Assembly (NCBI RefSeq): GCF_000739775.1
Contig: NZ_BBJH01000004.1
Location: 212,607 to 276,606 of the forward strand
DNA: 64,000 bases
Origin: Paraburkholderia heleia NBRC 101817
GTDB lineage: Bacteria; Pseudomonadota; Gammaproteobacteria; Burkholderiales; Burkholderiaceae
Direction of reading: 5' to 3'
Both the position numbers and the translations under genes were made by a program. Numbering within the stretch: position 1 is the stretch's first letter; every line of letters starts with the position of its first letter. The notes under the pieces were generated by a model that was given only the letters and a program-made list of their open reading frames with translations, was not told where the DNA came from and did no database searches. This document shows, piece after piece, positions 26,330-35,642 of this stretch.

Positions 26330-26463
26330 GGCAAGCCTTGGGCGGCTGCGTGGGGCAGGCAGTACCCGACGCGTGGGCCTGAGCCCGGAGTCCGGCTATC
26401 CCCCCAGGGTGGCGGCGGCCGGATCGGGCTGTGTTAGAATTCGGAAAATTTTCAGGAGTTATC

Positions 26464-26643
26464 ATGGCAGTTCAACAAAACAAGAAGTCGCCGTCGAAGC
26501 GCGGTATGCACCGCTCGCACGATTTCCTCACGGGCGCGCCGCTGGCCGTCGAGCCGGGCACGGGTGAAGTGCATCTGCGTCACCACATCAGCCCGAACGG
26601 CTACTACCGCGGCAAGAAAGTCGTCAAGACCAAGAACGACTAA
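26464..26643 (+). CDS. rpmF: Ribosomal protein L32
   Basis: A 59-residue 50S protein starting [20 protein letters not shown]. It lacks the four zinc-binding cysteines, so it is the C-minus type. AGGAG lies six bases before the ATG. It is followed by an intrinsic terminator before plsX. Confidence 0.97.
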   Translation: MAVQQNKKSPSKRGMHRSHDFLTGAPLAVEPGTGEVHLRHHISPNGYYRGKKVVKTKND

Positions 26644-26744
26644 TCGTTTCAGCGTGCGGCGCGGTGTCGCGCAGTGTCGCGCAGTGTCGATGACCTGGTG
26701 CCGCATCTGACGATTCCGTTCGCTTGACCATATTTCGGCTCGGC

Positions 26745-26775
26745 AAAAAAGGCGGCATTCAACTGCCGCTTTTTT
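26745..26775 (+). terminator. Intrinsic terminator between rpmF and plsX
   Basis: GCGGCA (26752-26757) pairs with TGCCGC (26764-26769), with A6 before and T6 after, so the stem can extend through A-T pairs. It ends 23 bases before the plsX ATG. Confidence 0.75.
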
Positions 26776-26798
26776 GTGCCTGAAATCCGTCGCATTCC

Positions 26799-27938
26799 AT
26801 GACTGTTACGCTCACGATAGATTGCATGGGAGGCGACCACGGCCCGTCTGTGACGGTGCCTGCCGCAGTCCATTTCGTCCGCTCGCACCCCGACGCGCAT
26901 CTCATGCTCGTGGGAATCGAGTCGGCGGTTCGCGCCCAGTTGAAGAAGCTGAAGGCGGCGAACCATCCTGCGCTGACCGTCGTGCCCGCCACCGAGGTCG
27001 TCGAAATGGACGATCCGGTCGAAGTCGCCCTGCGCAAGAAAAAAGATTCGTCGATGCGCGTCGCGCTCAATCGCGTGAAAGAGGGCGAGGCACAGGCCTG
27101 CATCTCGGCCGGCAACACCGGTGCACTGATGGCCGTTTCGCGCTACGTGCTCAAGACGTTGCCCGGCATCGAACGCCCGGCCATCGCCTTCGCGCTGCCG
27201 AACCCGCGCGGTTACACCACGATGCTCGACCTCGGCGCCAACGTCGACTGCGAACCGCAGCACCTGCTGCAATTCGCGGAGATGGGCCACGCGCTCGTCG
27301 CGGCGCTCGAGGGCAAGGATCGCCCAACCATCGGGCTCCTGAATATCGGCGAAGAAGTCATCAAGGGCAACGACACCATCAAGCGCGCGGGCGAGCTCCT
27401 GCGCGCGAGCACGCTGAACTTCCGCGGCAACGTCGAAGGCAACGACATTTACAAGGGCACCGTCGACGTCATCGTCTGTGACGGTTTCGTTGGGAATGTC
27501 GCGCTCAAGACGTCGGAGGGCCTCGCGCAGATGCTCAACGACATGATCAAGGAAGAGTTCGGCCGCTCGTGGCTCACGAGGCTCATGGCGATCGCCGCGC
27601 TGCCCGTGCTCATGCGCTTCAAGAAGCGTGTGGACCATCGGCAGTACAACGGCGCGGCGCTGCTTGGCTTGAAGAGTCTCGTCATCAAGAGCCACGGCTC
27701 GGCCGATGCCTATGCGTTTGAGTGTGCGATCAATCGCGGGTATGATGCCGTCAAAAATGGCGTGCTGGAGCGCCTTTCGCACGCCATGGAAGAAAACGCC
27801 GGTTCGCTCGAACAGGCGGCAGACGAGCCCGGCGGCGCCCCGAACGTGCAAGCCGCGCAGGCGGGGCAGGCTACCAGCGCGCCCAGCCAGGCAGCGGGCG
27901 AGGTACCGCCCGGCGCCGCATCATCCTCGAAGGCATAA
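26799..27938 (+). CDS. plsX: PlsX, phosphate acyltransferase
   Basis: PlsX makes acyl-phosphate from acyl-ACP and phosphate for phospholipid synthesis, working at the inner face of the membrane. The protein has 379 residues, with [10 protein letters not shown] at the start, [10 protein letters not shown] and [13 protein letters not shown] in the middle, and an Ala/Pro/Gln-rich tail of about 45 residues beyond the usual end. fabH follows immediately, with its ATG overlapping the plsX stop by one base. This is the standard plsX-fabH-fabD-fabG order. Confidence 0.96.
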   Translation: MTVTLTIDCMGGDHGPSVTVPAAVHFVRSHPDAHLMLVGIESAVRAQLKKLKAANHPALTVVPATEVVEMDDPVEVALRKKKDSSMRVALNRVKEGEAQACISAGNTGALMAVSRYVLKTLPGIERPAIAFALPNPRGYTTMLDLGANVDCEPQHLLQFAEMGHALVAALEGKDRPTIGLLNIGEEVIKGNDTIKRAGELLRASTLNFRGNVEGNDIYKGTVDVIVCDGFVGNVALKTSEGLAQMLNDMIKEEFGRSWLTRLMAIAALPVLMRFKKRVDHRQYNGAALLGLKSLVIKSHGSADAYAFECAINRGYDAVKNGVLERLSHAMEENAGSLEQAADEPGGAPNVQAAQAGQATSAPSQAAGEVPPGAASSSKA

Positions 27939-28927
27939 TGGCTCAATCGACTCTCTATTCCCGCGTGATCGGCACGGGCAGCTACCTTCCGCCTGATCGC
28001 GTCACCAACCAGCAACTGGCCGAACGGCTCGCCGCGAAAGGCGTCGAGACGAGCGACGAATGGATCGTGGCCCGCACGGGCATTCACGCGCGCCACTTCG
28101 CCGCGCCCGACGTCACGACGAGCGATCTCGCGCTTGCCGCGTCGCAGCGTGCGATCGCGGCCGCCGACGTCGATCCGCAGTCGATCGACCTCATCATCGT
28201 CGCCACTTCCACGCCCGATTTCGTCTTTCCGAGCACGGCCTGCCTCTTGCAGAACAAGCTCGGCATCCGCAATCACGGCGCGGCTTTCGACGTGCAGGCC
28301 GTGTGCTCGGGCTTCGCGTACGCCGTTGCGGTGGCCGACAGCCTGATCCGCGGCGGCCAGCATCGCACGGCGCTCGTGGTCGGCGCGGAAACCTTTTCGC
28401 GTATTCTCGACTTCAACGATCGCACCACCTGTGTGCTGTTCGGCGACGGCGCAGGTGCGATCGTGCTGCAGGCGTCGAGCGAACCGGGCGTGCTTTCGAG
28501 CGCGCTGCACGCAGACGGCAGCTACGCGCACATCCTGTGCACGCCGGGCAACGTGAACGGCGGCGTGGTCGCCGGCAACGCGTTCCTGTACATGGACGGC
28601 CAGGCCGTGTTCAAGCTCGCCGTGAACGTGCTCGAAAAGGTCGCGAACGAGGCGCTCGACAAGGCGCAGCTCAGCGCCGACCAGATCGACTGGCTGATTC
28701 CGCACCAGGCCAACATCCGCATCATGCAAGGCACCTGCCGCAAGCTCGGTCTGCCCGCCGAACGCATGGTGGTGACGGTGGGCGAGCATGGCAACACCTC
28801 GGCGGCCTCGATTCCGCTCGCCTTCGACGTCGCGGTGCGCGACGGCCGCATCAAGCGCGGCCAGAACGTGTTGATCGAAGGCGTGGGCGGCGGCTTCACC
28901 TGGGGCGCCTCCGTCATCCGCTTCTAG
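27938..28927 (+). CDS. fabH: FabH, beta-ketoacyl-ACP synthase III
   Basis: FabH condenses acetyl-CoA with malonyl-ACP to start fatty-acid synthesis. The 329-residue protein has the catalytic triad: Cys123 in [10 protein letters not shown], His in IPHQANIR and Asn in [25 protein letters not shown] closes the protein as in the family. It overlaps plsX by one base and is followed by fabD after 124 bp. Confidence 0.97.
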   Translation: MAQSTLYSRVIGTGSYLPPDRVTNQQLAERLAAKGVETSDEWIVARTGIHARHFAAPDVTTSDLALAASQRAIAAADVDPQSIDLIIVATSTPDFVFPSTACLLQNKLGIRNHGAAFDVQAVCSGFAYAVAVADSLIRGGQHRTALVVGAETFSRILDFNDRTTCVLFGDGAGAIVLQASSEPGVLSSALHADGSYAHILCTPGNVNGGVVAGNAFLYMDGQAVFKLAVNVLEKVANEALDKAQLSADQIDWLIPHQANIRIMQGTCRKLGLPAERMVVTVGEHGNTSAASIPLAFDVAVRDGRIKRGQNVLIEGVGGGFTWGASVIRF

Positions 28928-29051
28928 GCATCCTGAGCGGGCTCCCGCGCTCCCGCAGCCGGTTTCTGCGCGCGACGTGCATGTTGCGCGCAGCCGGCGG
29001 CGGTTCATCCGGGTGCATTGCCCACCCGTATTGATCGAATTTGGGGACGTT

Positions 29052-29990
29052 ATGAAATTCGCGTTCGTTTTTCCCGGACAAGGCTCGCAGGCCGTCGGCA
29101 TGCTCGACGCCTTCGCCGATCACGCCATCGTGCGCGAGACGCTGCAGGAAGCGTCCGACGCGCTGGACCAGGACCTCGGCAAGCTGATCGCCGAAGGCCC
29201 CGCCGAAGAACTCAATCTCACCACTAACACGCAGCCGGTCATGCTCACCGCCGCCTATGCCGTTTATCGCGCGTGGCAGCAGGCGGGCGGCCCGCTGCCT
29301 GCCATCGTCGCGGGCCACAGCCTCGGCGAATACACGGCGCTCGTCGCCGCCGGCGTGCTCGCGTTTCGCGACGCCGTGCCGCTCGTGCGCTTTCGCGCGC
29401 AGGCGATGCAAAGCGCGGTGCCGGTGGGCGAGGGCGGCATGGCCGCCGTGCTCGGTCTCGACGACGACACCGTGCGCGCAGTCTGCGCGGAGGCCGCAGC
29501 CGCGAGCGGCGGCGTGGTCGAAGCCGTGAACTTCAACGCGCCGGCGCAAGTCGTGATCGCGGGCCACAAGGGCGCGGTCGAAAAGGCCTGCGAAATCGCC
29601 AGGGCGAAGGGCGCCAAGCGCGCGCTGCCGCTGCCGGTTTCGGCGCCGTTCCACTCGTCGCTGCTCAAGCCCGCCTCGGATCAGCTGCGCGAGTACCTCG
29701 CGAACGTCACGCTGAACGCGCCGCAGATTCCCGTGGTGAACAACGTCGACGTGGCATTCGAAACCGACCCCGCAAAGATCCGCGACGCGCTCGTGCGCCA
29801 GGCCGCGGGCGCCGTGCGCTGGGTCGAGTGCGTGCAGGCCATCGCGGCGCAAGGCGCGACGCACGTGGTCGAATGCGGTCCGGGCAAGGTGCTTGCGGGC
29901 CTCACGAGGCGCATCGACGGCAACCTGGTCGGCGCCTCGGTGCTCGATCCGAAGTCGCTCGACGAGGCGCTCGCGCTTCTGAAGGCCTGA
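29052..29990 (+). CDS. fabD: FabD, malonyl-CoA:ACP transacylase
   Basis: FabD loads malonate onto acyl carrier protein. It has 312 residues; FVFPGQGSQAVGML is at the N-terminus and the nucleophile is Ser90 in GHSLGEYTA. The catalytic His lies in VSAPFHSSLL, and the C-terminus carries ECGPGKVLAGL. The ATG at 29052 has TTGGGGA upstream and begins the conserved MKFAFVFPGQ; the longer frame is not conserved in character. Confidence 0.97.
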   Translation: MKFAFVFPGQGSQAVGMLDAFADHAIVRETLQEASDALDQDLGKLIAEGPAEELNLTTNTQPVMLTAAYAVYRAWQQAGGPLPAIVAGHSLGEYTALVAAGVLAFRDAVPLVRFRAQAMQSAVPVGEGGMAAVLGLDDDTVRAVCAEAAAASGGVVEAVNFNAPAQVVIAGHKGAVEKACEIARAKGAKRALPLPVSAPFHSSLLKPASDQLREYLANVTLNAPQIPVVNNVDVAFETDPAKIRDALVRQAAGAVRWVECVQAIAAQGATHVVECGPGKVLAGLTRRIDGNLVGASVLDPKSLDEALALLKA

Positions 29991-30024
29991 GCGCGTACGC
30001 CACCACAGCTAACGGATTCAAACG

Positions 30025-30774
30025 ATGGAAAAGACTCTCGACAATCAAGCCGCGATCGTGACCGGCGCCACCCGCGGCATCGGCCGCGCGATCGCGCTGG
30101 AACTGGCGCGCCAGGGCGCGACGGTGATCGGCACGGCAACGAGCGAAGCCGGCGCGCAGGCCATCTCGGCCGCTTTCGAAGCAGCGGGCCTGAAGGGCCG
30201 CGGCGCCGTGCTCAACGTGAACGACGCCGCTGCGGCGGAAGCGCTCATCGACGCCACGGTCAAGGAATTCGGCGGCCTGGCGATCCTCGTCAATAACGCC
30301 GGCATCACGCAGGACAACCTGGCGATGCGCATGAAGGACGACGAGTGGGACTCGGTCATCGACACCAACCTGAAGTCGGTGTTCCGCCTCTCGCGCGCCG
30401 TGCTGCGCCCGATGATGAAGGCGCGCACGGGCCGCATCATCAACATCACCTCGGTGGTGGGCTCGTCGGGCAACCCGGGCCAGGCCAACTACGCCGCCGC
30501 CAAGGCCGGCGTGGCGGGCATGACGCGCGCACTCGCACGCGAGATCGGCAGCCGCGGCATTACTGTGAACTGCGTCGCGCCCGGTTTCATCGATACCGAC
30601 ATGACGAAGGACCTGCCGGCGGAGCAGCAAGCCGCGCTCAAGCAGCAGATTCCGCTGGGCCGCCTCGGCAGCCCGGACGACATCGCGCATGCGGTCGCGT
30701 TCCTCGCGTCGCCGCAGGCGGCCTACATCACGGGCGCGACGTTGCACGTGAACGGCGGCATGTATATGTCTTAA
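30025..30774 (+). CDS. fabG: FabG, 3-oxoacyl-ACP reductase
   Basis: FabG is the NADPH-dependent ketoacyl reductase of the fatty-acid cycle. The 249-residue SDR protein has TGATRGIGRA for cofactor binding, NNAGITQDNL, Ser in ITSVVGSSGN and the catalytic Tyr-X3-Lys in ANYAAAKAG. It ends in LHVNGGMYMS. It lies 34 bp after fabD. acpP follows after 167 bp with a candidate promoter of its own. Confidence 0.97.
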   Translation: MEKTLDNQAAIVTGATRGIGRAIALELARQGATVIGTATSEAGAQAISAAFEAAGLKGRGAVLNVNDAAAAEALIDATVKEFGGLAILVNNAGITQDNLAMRMKDDEWDSVIDTNLKSVFRLSRAVLRPMMKARTGRIINITSVVGSSGNPGQANYAAAKAGVAGMTRALAREIGSRGITVNCVAPGFIDTDMTKDLPAEQQAALKQQIPLGRLGSPDDIAHAVAFLASPQAAYITGATLHVNGGMYMS

Positions 30775-30867
30775 CCGGATTCAGGTACTATCCGCGCCTT
30801 GATGCGCTTGATGCAAAACATTGCGCAAGCGCCGTCGCGGATAGCCTTCCGGAACCTTGAGCGCCGC

Positions 30868-30895
30868 TTTTCAGCCAGGTCAAACCTGATAAAAT
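30868..30895 (+). promoter_or_regulatory. Candidate acpP promoter
   Basis: TTTTCA (30868-30873) and TAAAAT (30890-30895) are 16 bp apart. The predicted start leaves a 40-base leader before acpP. A separate promoter fits the need for abundant acyl carrier protein. Confidence 0.45.
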
Positions 30896-30941
30896 GCGCG
30901 CACTCGCATTCATGAGCTAACTTTTTTCCCTTGGAGGGGTA

Positions 30942-31181
30942 ATGGACAACATCGAACAGCGCGTCAAGAAGATCGTCGCCGAGCAACTGGGCGTCGCCGA
31001 AGCGGAAATCAAGAACGAAGCTTCGTTCGTGAACGATCTGGGCGCCGACTCGCTCGACACGGTCGAACTGGTCATGGCTCTCGAAGACGAGTTCGGCATG
31101 GAAATCCCGGACGAGGAAGCCGAGAAGATCACGACGGTTCAGCAAGCGATCGACTACGCGCGCGCGAACGTCAAGGCCTAA
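30942..31181 (+). CDS. acpP: Acyl carrier protein
   Basis: A 79-residue acidic carrier for fatty-acid intermediates. Ser37 in [10 protein letters not shown] takes the phosphopantetheine arm from AcpS, which is encoded at 44598-44996 in this window. GGAGGGG precedes the ATG. It is flanked by a candidate promoter and a strong terminator, so it is probably expressed as its own unit. Confidence 0.98.
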
Positions 31182-31298
31182 GCGCCAGATTCCCGTCTGG
31201 GCCGCGCATCGCATGCGCGCTGGCGGCCCGCGAGGACGCTCGGCCGTGAAACCGCATACGCCTGCCGCACGCGCTGCGGGGCATCTGCCGGTCAACTA

Positions 31299-31349
31299 GC
31301 CACAGGGCTCACAGGAGCATTTCCTGTGGCCTCTGTGGCTTTTGTTTTT
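31299..31349 (+). terminator. Large intrinsic terminator between acpP and fabF
   Basis: GCCACAG (31299-31305) pairs with CTGTGGC (31333-31339), and CACAGGA (31310-31316) with TCCTGTG (31322-31328), forming a long stem followed by TTTTGTTTTTG. It ends 25 bases before the fabF start. Confidence 0.8.
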
Positions 31350-31373
31350 GTCATCTATGGATAAGGGGTTACC

Positions 31374-32615
31374 GTGAGCCGTCGTCGAGTTGTTGTTACA
31401 GGCCTGGGGCTGATTTCGCCTGTTGGCAATAATGTTGCCGACGGCTGGGCCAATCTGGTCGCCGGGAAGTCCGGCATCGCCAACATCACGAAGTTCGACG
31501 CGACGAACTTCTCGACCCGCTTTGCCGGCGAAGTGAAGGGCTTCAACGTCGAAGACTACATGCCGGCGAAAGAAGCGCGCCATATGGATACGTTCATCCA
31601 TTACGGCATCGCGGCGGGCATGCAGGCGATCCAGGACAGCGGTCTCGAAGTCACCGAAGCGAACGCGGAACGGATCGGCGTGAACGTCGGCTCGGGCATC
31701 GGCGGCCTGCCGATGATCGAAGTCACGCAAACCGAATTGCTCAACCGCGGTCCGCGCCGCATCTCGCCGTTCTTCGTGCCTGCCTCGATCATCAACATGA
31801 TCTCGGGTCACCTGTCGATCAAGTACGGCCTCAAGGGCCCGAATCTGGCGATGGTCACGGCTTGCACGACCGGCCTGCACTGCATCGGCGAAGCGTCGCG
31901 TCTGATCGAATACGGCGACTGCGACGTGATGATCGCGGGCGGCGCGGAATCGACCGTCTCGCCGCTCGGCATCGGCGGCTTCGCGGCGGCGCGCGCGCTC
32001 TCGCAGCGCAACGACGATCCGGCGACGGCCAGCCGTCCGTGGGACAAGGACCGTGACGGCTTCGTGCTCGGCGAAGGCGCGGGCGTGATGGTGCTCGAAG
32101 AGTACGAACACGCGAAGGCGCGCGGCGCGAAGATCTATGCGGAAATCGGCGGCTACGGCATGAGCGGCGATGCGTATCACATGACCGCGCCGCTGGAAGA
32201 CGGCGACGGTGCGCGCCGCTGCATGATCGCCGCGATGAAGAACGCGGGCATCAACACGAACGAAGTGAACTGGCTGAACGCGCACGGCACGTCCACGCCG
32301 CTCGGCGACCTCGCGGAAACGACGGCGATCAAGCGCGCCTTCGGCGATCATGCGAAGGACATCGTCGTGAACTCGACCAAGTCGATGACGGGCCACCTGC
32401 TGGGTGGCGCAGGCGGCCTCGAGTCGGTGTTCACGGTGCTCGCCGTGCACAACCAGGTGTCGCCGCCGACGATCAACATCTTCAACCAGGATCCGGCATG
32501 CGACCTGGACTACTGCGCGAACACCGCGCGGGACATGAAGATCGACGTCGCGCTGAAGAACTCGTTCGGGTTCGGCGGCACCAACGGCACGCTCGTCTTC
32601 AAGCGTCACGCTTGA
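31374..32615 (+). CDS. fabF: FabF, beta-ketoacyl-ACP synthase II
   Basis: FabF extends acyl-ACP with malonyl-ACP. It has 413 residues and a GTG start with AAGGGG upstream. It begins with [19 protein letters not shown]. The active-site Cys is in [10 protein letters not shown], the two His in [11 protein letters not shown] and [11 protein letters not shown], and [12 protein letters not shown] is at the end. Its stop overlaps the TTG start of the next small gene. Confidence 0.97.
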   Translation: MSRRRVVVTGLGLISPVGNNVADGWANLVAGKSGIANITKFDATNFSTRFAGEVKGFNVEDYMPAKEARHMDTFIHYGIAAGMQAIQDSGLEVTEANAERIGVNVGSGIGGLPMIEVTQTELLNRGPRRISPFFVPASIINMISGHLSIKYGLKGPNLAMVTACTTGLHCIGEASRLIEYGDCDVMIAGGAESTVSPLGIGGFAAARALSQRNDDPATASRPWDKDRDGFVLGEGAGVMVLEEYEHAKARGAKIYAEIGGYGMSGDAYHMTAPLEDGDGARRCMIAAMKNAGINTNEVNWLNAHGTSTPLGDLAETTAIKRAFGDHAKDIVVNSTKSMTGHLLGGAGGLESVFTVLAVHNQVSPPTINIFNQDPACDLDYCANTARDMKIDVALKNSFGFGGTNGTLVFKRHA

Positions 32616-33109
32616 TCCCGCACGACGAGACAGCGGCCGCGCCGGATGCTTCGGCCGGCCGCGTTCCTCCTGCTTTCCCCTCGCGGCGCGCGGGCGTGCC
32701 GCTTGTTTCCCTGCGGCTGTCGCTTGCGCTGCAACTGCTCGTTGCCGCGGGTTTGAGCGTGGCCGCGGCGGCCGTCTACACGACGCTCGCACCCGGGTTC
32801 GGCGCCTGGCAGGCCTTGCCGGTCACGCTGGCGTTCCTCGCGACCGGCGGTCTTGCGGCTGCGGCGTGGCGACGCAAGCAACCGGCCTTCCTCGAAATCG
32901 GGTCAGATTTTCTCGCGGCATATTCGCGCGATGGCGCCTGCCTCGCGGCTGGGCGGCTCGCCGGCGCGTCGCAGTGGGGCGCATGGCTGCTCGCGCTCGT
33001 CGTGGAGCAGGGCGCACGCCGCGCGACGATTCTCGTCGCCGCCGACGCCATTCCGGCGGAAACCTTTCGCACGCTGGCCGTGCGCGCGCGCAGCGCGGCC
33101 AGTCGCTGA
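32612..33109 (+). CDS. Small two-helix membrane protein, YgfX-like
   Basis: A frame of 165 residues from a TTG overlapping the fabF stop (TTGA). A proline/Ser-rich N-terminus is followed by two membrane helices (about residues 35-55 and 62-82) and a soluble C-terminus. The two-helix-plus-tail layout resembles YgfX/CptA-type proteins, but identity is too low to claim it by eye. Other starts further in, such as the GTG before PLVSLRLS, are possible. It sits between fabF and rpoE on the same strand. Confidence 0.6.
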   Translation: MIPHDETAAAPDASAGRVPPAFPSRRAGVPLVSLRLSLALQLLVAAGLSVAAAAVYTTLAPGFGAWQALPVTLAFLATGGLAAAAWRRKQPAFLEIGSDFLAAYSRDGACLAAGRLAGASQWGAWLLALVVEQGARRATILVAADAIPAETFRTLAVRARSAASR

Positions 33110-33131
33110 GCTTCCCTTCGCTGTAAAGCTT

Positions 33132-33181
33132 GTAACCACTGTTACTCGCGTAACGTGAGACCGTGGCGGGGACGCTACAAT
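33132..33181 (+). promoter_or_regulatory. Candidate rpoE control region with GTAAC/GTTAC array
   Basis: GTAAC (33132-33136), GTTAC (33141-33145) and GTAAC (33150-33154) are spaced four bases apart, a 9-bp period of alternating inverted half-sites. A TACAAT box follows at 33176-33181, 41 bases before the GTG of rpoE. No clear -35 or sigma-E-type promoter is visible. Confidence 0.45.
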
Positions 33182-33222
33182 GGTGCCCCCACGTCTCCTT
33201 CATGTGCTAACGGATTTTTCAG

Positions 33223-33822
33223 GTGAGCGAAAAAGAAATTGATCAGGTTCTGGTCGAGCGCGTGCAAAAAGGCGACAAGGCCGCGTTCGAGCTTCTGGTC
33301 TCGAAATACCACCGCAAGATCATCCGGCTGATCTCGCGCCTCGTGCGGGACCCCGCCGAGGTCGAGGACGTGGCCCAGGACGCCTTTATCAAGGCTTACC
33401 GCGCACTACCGCAGTTTCGTGGCGAATCGGCTTTCTATACGTGGTTGTACCGAATTGCTGTCAATACGGCGAAGAACTACCTTGCGACCCAGGGAAGACG
33501 CGCCCCAACTTCGACTGAGGCAGATGCTGAAGAAGCGGAAACTTTCTCGGACGCCGATCAACTAAGGGATATCAATACGCCCGAGTCGATGTTGATGAGC
33601 AAGCAGATCGCACAGACGGTCAATGCTGCGATGGCGGTTTTACCGGAAGAGTTGCGCACCGCCATTACGCTTCGGGAAATAGAAGGCCTAAGCTATGAGG
33701 AAATCGCCGAGATGATGGGGTGCCCGATCGGCACCGTCAGATCGAGAATTTTCCGCGCTCGGGAAGCCATTGCGGCAAAATTGCGTCCGCTGCTGGACAC
33801 TCCGGAAGGCAAGCGCTGGTAA
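33223..33822 (+). CDS. rpoE: RpoE/AlgU, sigma-E envelope-stress sigma factor
   Basis: An ECF sigma factor of 199 residues with a GTG start. Region 2 (FELLVSKYHRKIIRLISRL to AQDAFIKAYRALPQF) and region 4 (LREIEGLSYEEIAEMMGCPIG, then TVRSRIFRAREAI) are complete. It should direct transcription of envelope-stress genes and is held inactive by the anti-sigma factor encoded next. The rpoE-rseA-rseB-mucD order matches the algU-mucABD locus of pseudomonads. rseA follows after 87 bp. Confidence 0.96.
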   Translation: MSEKEIDQVLVERVQKGDKAAFELLVSKYHRKIIRLISRLVRDPAEVEDVAQDAFIKAYRALPQFRGESAFYTWLYRIAVNTAKNYLATQGRRAPTSTEADAEEAETFSDADQLRDINTPESMLMSKQIAQTVNAAMAVLPEELRTAITLREIEGLSYEEIAEMMGCPIGTVRSRIFRAREAIAAKLRPLLDTPEGKRW

Positions 33823-33909
33823 GAAGAACCAGCTTCGCCCCGGGCGGCGACGCGATTCACCAGAATGAGTTGGTGTCACAGGGACGTCTGTTAGGGAATG
33901 GGGAGCATC

Positions 33910-34551
33910 ATGGGTTCGGTCTCGATGCAATCGGTATCAAGCTCGCGCGGCGAGCGTCTGTCCGCCTTCGTCGACGGTGAAGCGTCGGCGCAGGAGCATC
34001 TGAACGGAAATTTTCTGGAACTCGACGGCGAAGGGCGTGCAGCCTGGTCGGAGTACCACCTGATCGGCGACGTGCTGCGTTCCGATGATCTGGCCCTCAG
34101 TCAGGCCGCGAGCCACGCCTTCATGACGGGTTTCGCGGCGCGCTTCGATGCGGAGCCGCATCTGCTCGCACCCGTCGCGCTGCCGCAGCCGCAGGTTCGC
34201 CGCAATGAGCGCGTGGGCCGCATTCTGGCGCTGCGCCGCCGCGTGATGCCGTCGCTGGCCGTGGCCGCCGCGGCCGCCACGCTCACGTGGATCGTCATGC
34301 CGCAAATGCGCGGCGCGGGCATGGCCGGCGCGCCGCAAATCGCCGCTGTACAGCCGCAGGGCGACGGCGTGCAGCGCGTGGCGATGAACACCCCGCCGGC
34401 GCCCGTCGCGGGCGCTCAGGACGCTAACATCATCCGCGACGCGCGGCTCGACGAATACCTCCAGGCGCATCAGCAGTTCGCGCAGCAGCCGGTCATTTCG
34501 GATTCCATGCCGTACATCCGCTCAGCCGCTCTCACCACGCAAGGCCAATAA
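33910..34551 (+). CDS. rseA: RseA/MucA, anti-sigma-E factor
   Basis: A single-pass inner-membrane protein that holds RpoE at the membrane until it is cleaved under stress. The cytoplasmic N-domain has RGERLSAFVDGEAS and WSEYHLIGDVLRSDD, the RseA N-terminal motif. A membrane helix follows around residues 110-130 (LAVAAAAATLTWIV). A periplasmic tail ends near YLQAHQQFA and QGQ. I chose the ATG at 33910, with GGGGAG four bases before; an ATG at 33898 would add four residues. Confidence 0.92.
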   Translation: MGSVSMQSVSSSRGERLSAFVDGEASAQEHLNGNFLELDGEGRAAWSEYHLIGDVLRSDDLALSQAASHAFMTGFAARFDAEPHLLAPVALPQPQVRRNERVGRILALRRRVMPSLAVAAAAATLTWIVMPQMRGAGMAGAPQIAAVQPQGDGVQRVAMNTPPAPVAGAQDANIIRDARLDEYLQAHQQFAQQPVISDSMPYIRSAALTTQGQ

Positions 34552-34556
34552 GTTTG

Positions 34557-35618
34557 ATGCAGACATTGCGGTTGAATAAAAAGACGATCTGGGGGCGGTT
34601 GCCGGCATTCCTGTGCTGCGCAGCCGTGATGTTCACCGCTCTGTCTGTCGCCCCGCGTGCCCGCGCGCAGGGCGCGTCCACGGCCGATGCCGCCACGCGC
34701 CAGAGCGCGGCACAGTTGCTCGACCGCATCCAGCAGGCCGCCCAGCAGCAAAACTACGAAGGCACCTTCGTCTATCAGCGCGGCGCGTTCGTGCAGTCCT
34801 CGCGCATCACGCACTACGCCTCGAAGCAGGACGGCGAGTTCGAAAAGCTCGAAAGTCTCGACGGCAAGCCGCGCACGATGCTGCGCCACAACGACGATCT
34901 CTTTACCTTCGTGCCCGAGCGCAAGCTGCTCGTCGTCGAAAAGCGCCAGAACAAGGACGCTTTCCCGGCGCTGCTGTCCACGAGCGGGGAACAGGTGCTG
35001 GGCGTCTACGAGCCGAAGATGCTCGCCAACGACCGGGTGGCGGGCCTCGACAGCCAGGTGATCGAGCTCGACCCGAAAGACAATTTCCGTTTCGCCTACA
35101 AGCTGTGGGCGGACGCGAAAACCGGTCTGCTGCTGCGTTCGCAGATGCTCGACCCGTCGAACGGCCAGGTGCTCCAGCAGCTCGCGTTCACACAGGTGCG
35201 CATCGGCGGTCCCGTCGACAAGACGCCTATCGTGAACGGCATGCGCAATATCGAGGGCTGGAACGTGGTGCGCCCGCCGCTCCAGCCGGTCGACATCGAA
35301 GCGCAGGGCTGGTCGTTCGGCCAGACCGCGCCTGGATTCCGGAAGATTCGCGAAGTGCGCCGGCCGATGGCGGCGCGCGACGCGAGCGATCCGCCCATTC
35401 CGGTCGATCAAGCCGTATTCTCCGACGGACTGTCCACGCTTTCCGTGTTTATCGAACCGGTCAAGAACAACAGCCGCAAGGAAGGCTCGGGCAGCAGCGG
35501 CGCGACCCACGTGCTCGTGAAGCGCAACGGCGACTACTTCATCACGTTGCTTGGCGAAGTGCCCCAGACCACGTTGCAGCAGTTTGCGTCTGCCATAGAA
35601 TACAAGGCTCCCAGGTAA
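34557..35618 (+). CDS. rseB: RseB/MucB, periplasmic regulator of sigma-E
   Basis: RseB binds the periplasmic part of RseA and protects it from proteolysis. The 353-residue protein has a signal peptide ending near ARA-QGAS. The LolA-like N-domain follows (QQNYEGTFVYQRGAFVQSS, later LLRSQMLDPSNGQVLQQ), then the C-terminal MucB/RseB domain with FSDGLSTLSVFIEP and ATHVLVKRNGDYFITLLGE. It starts 5 bases after rseA. Periplasmic in location. Confidence 0.94.
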   Translation: MQTLRLNKKTIWGRLPAFLCCAAVMFTALSVAPRARAQGASTADAATRQSAAQLLDRIQQAAQQQNYEGTFVYQRGAFVQSSRITHYASKQDGEFEKLESLDGKPRTMLRHNDDLFTFVPERKLLVVEKRQNKDAFPALLSTSGEQVLGVYEPKMLANDRVAGLDSQVIELDPKDNFRFAYKLWADAKTGLLLRSQMLDPSNGQVLQQLAFTQVRIGGPVDKTPIVNGMRNIEGWNVVRPPLQPVDIEAQGWSFGQTAPGFRKIREVRRPMAARDASDPPIPVDQAVFSDGLSTLSVFIEPVKNNSRKEGSGSSGATHVLVKRNGDYFITLLGEVPQTTLQQFASAIEYKAPR

Positions 35619-35642
35619 CTCCTTCCTTCGGCTGACTTCGAT

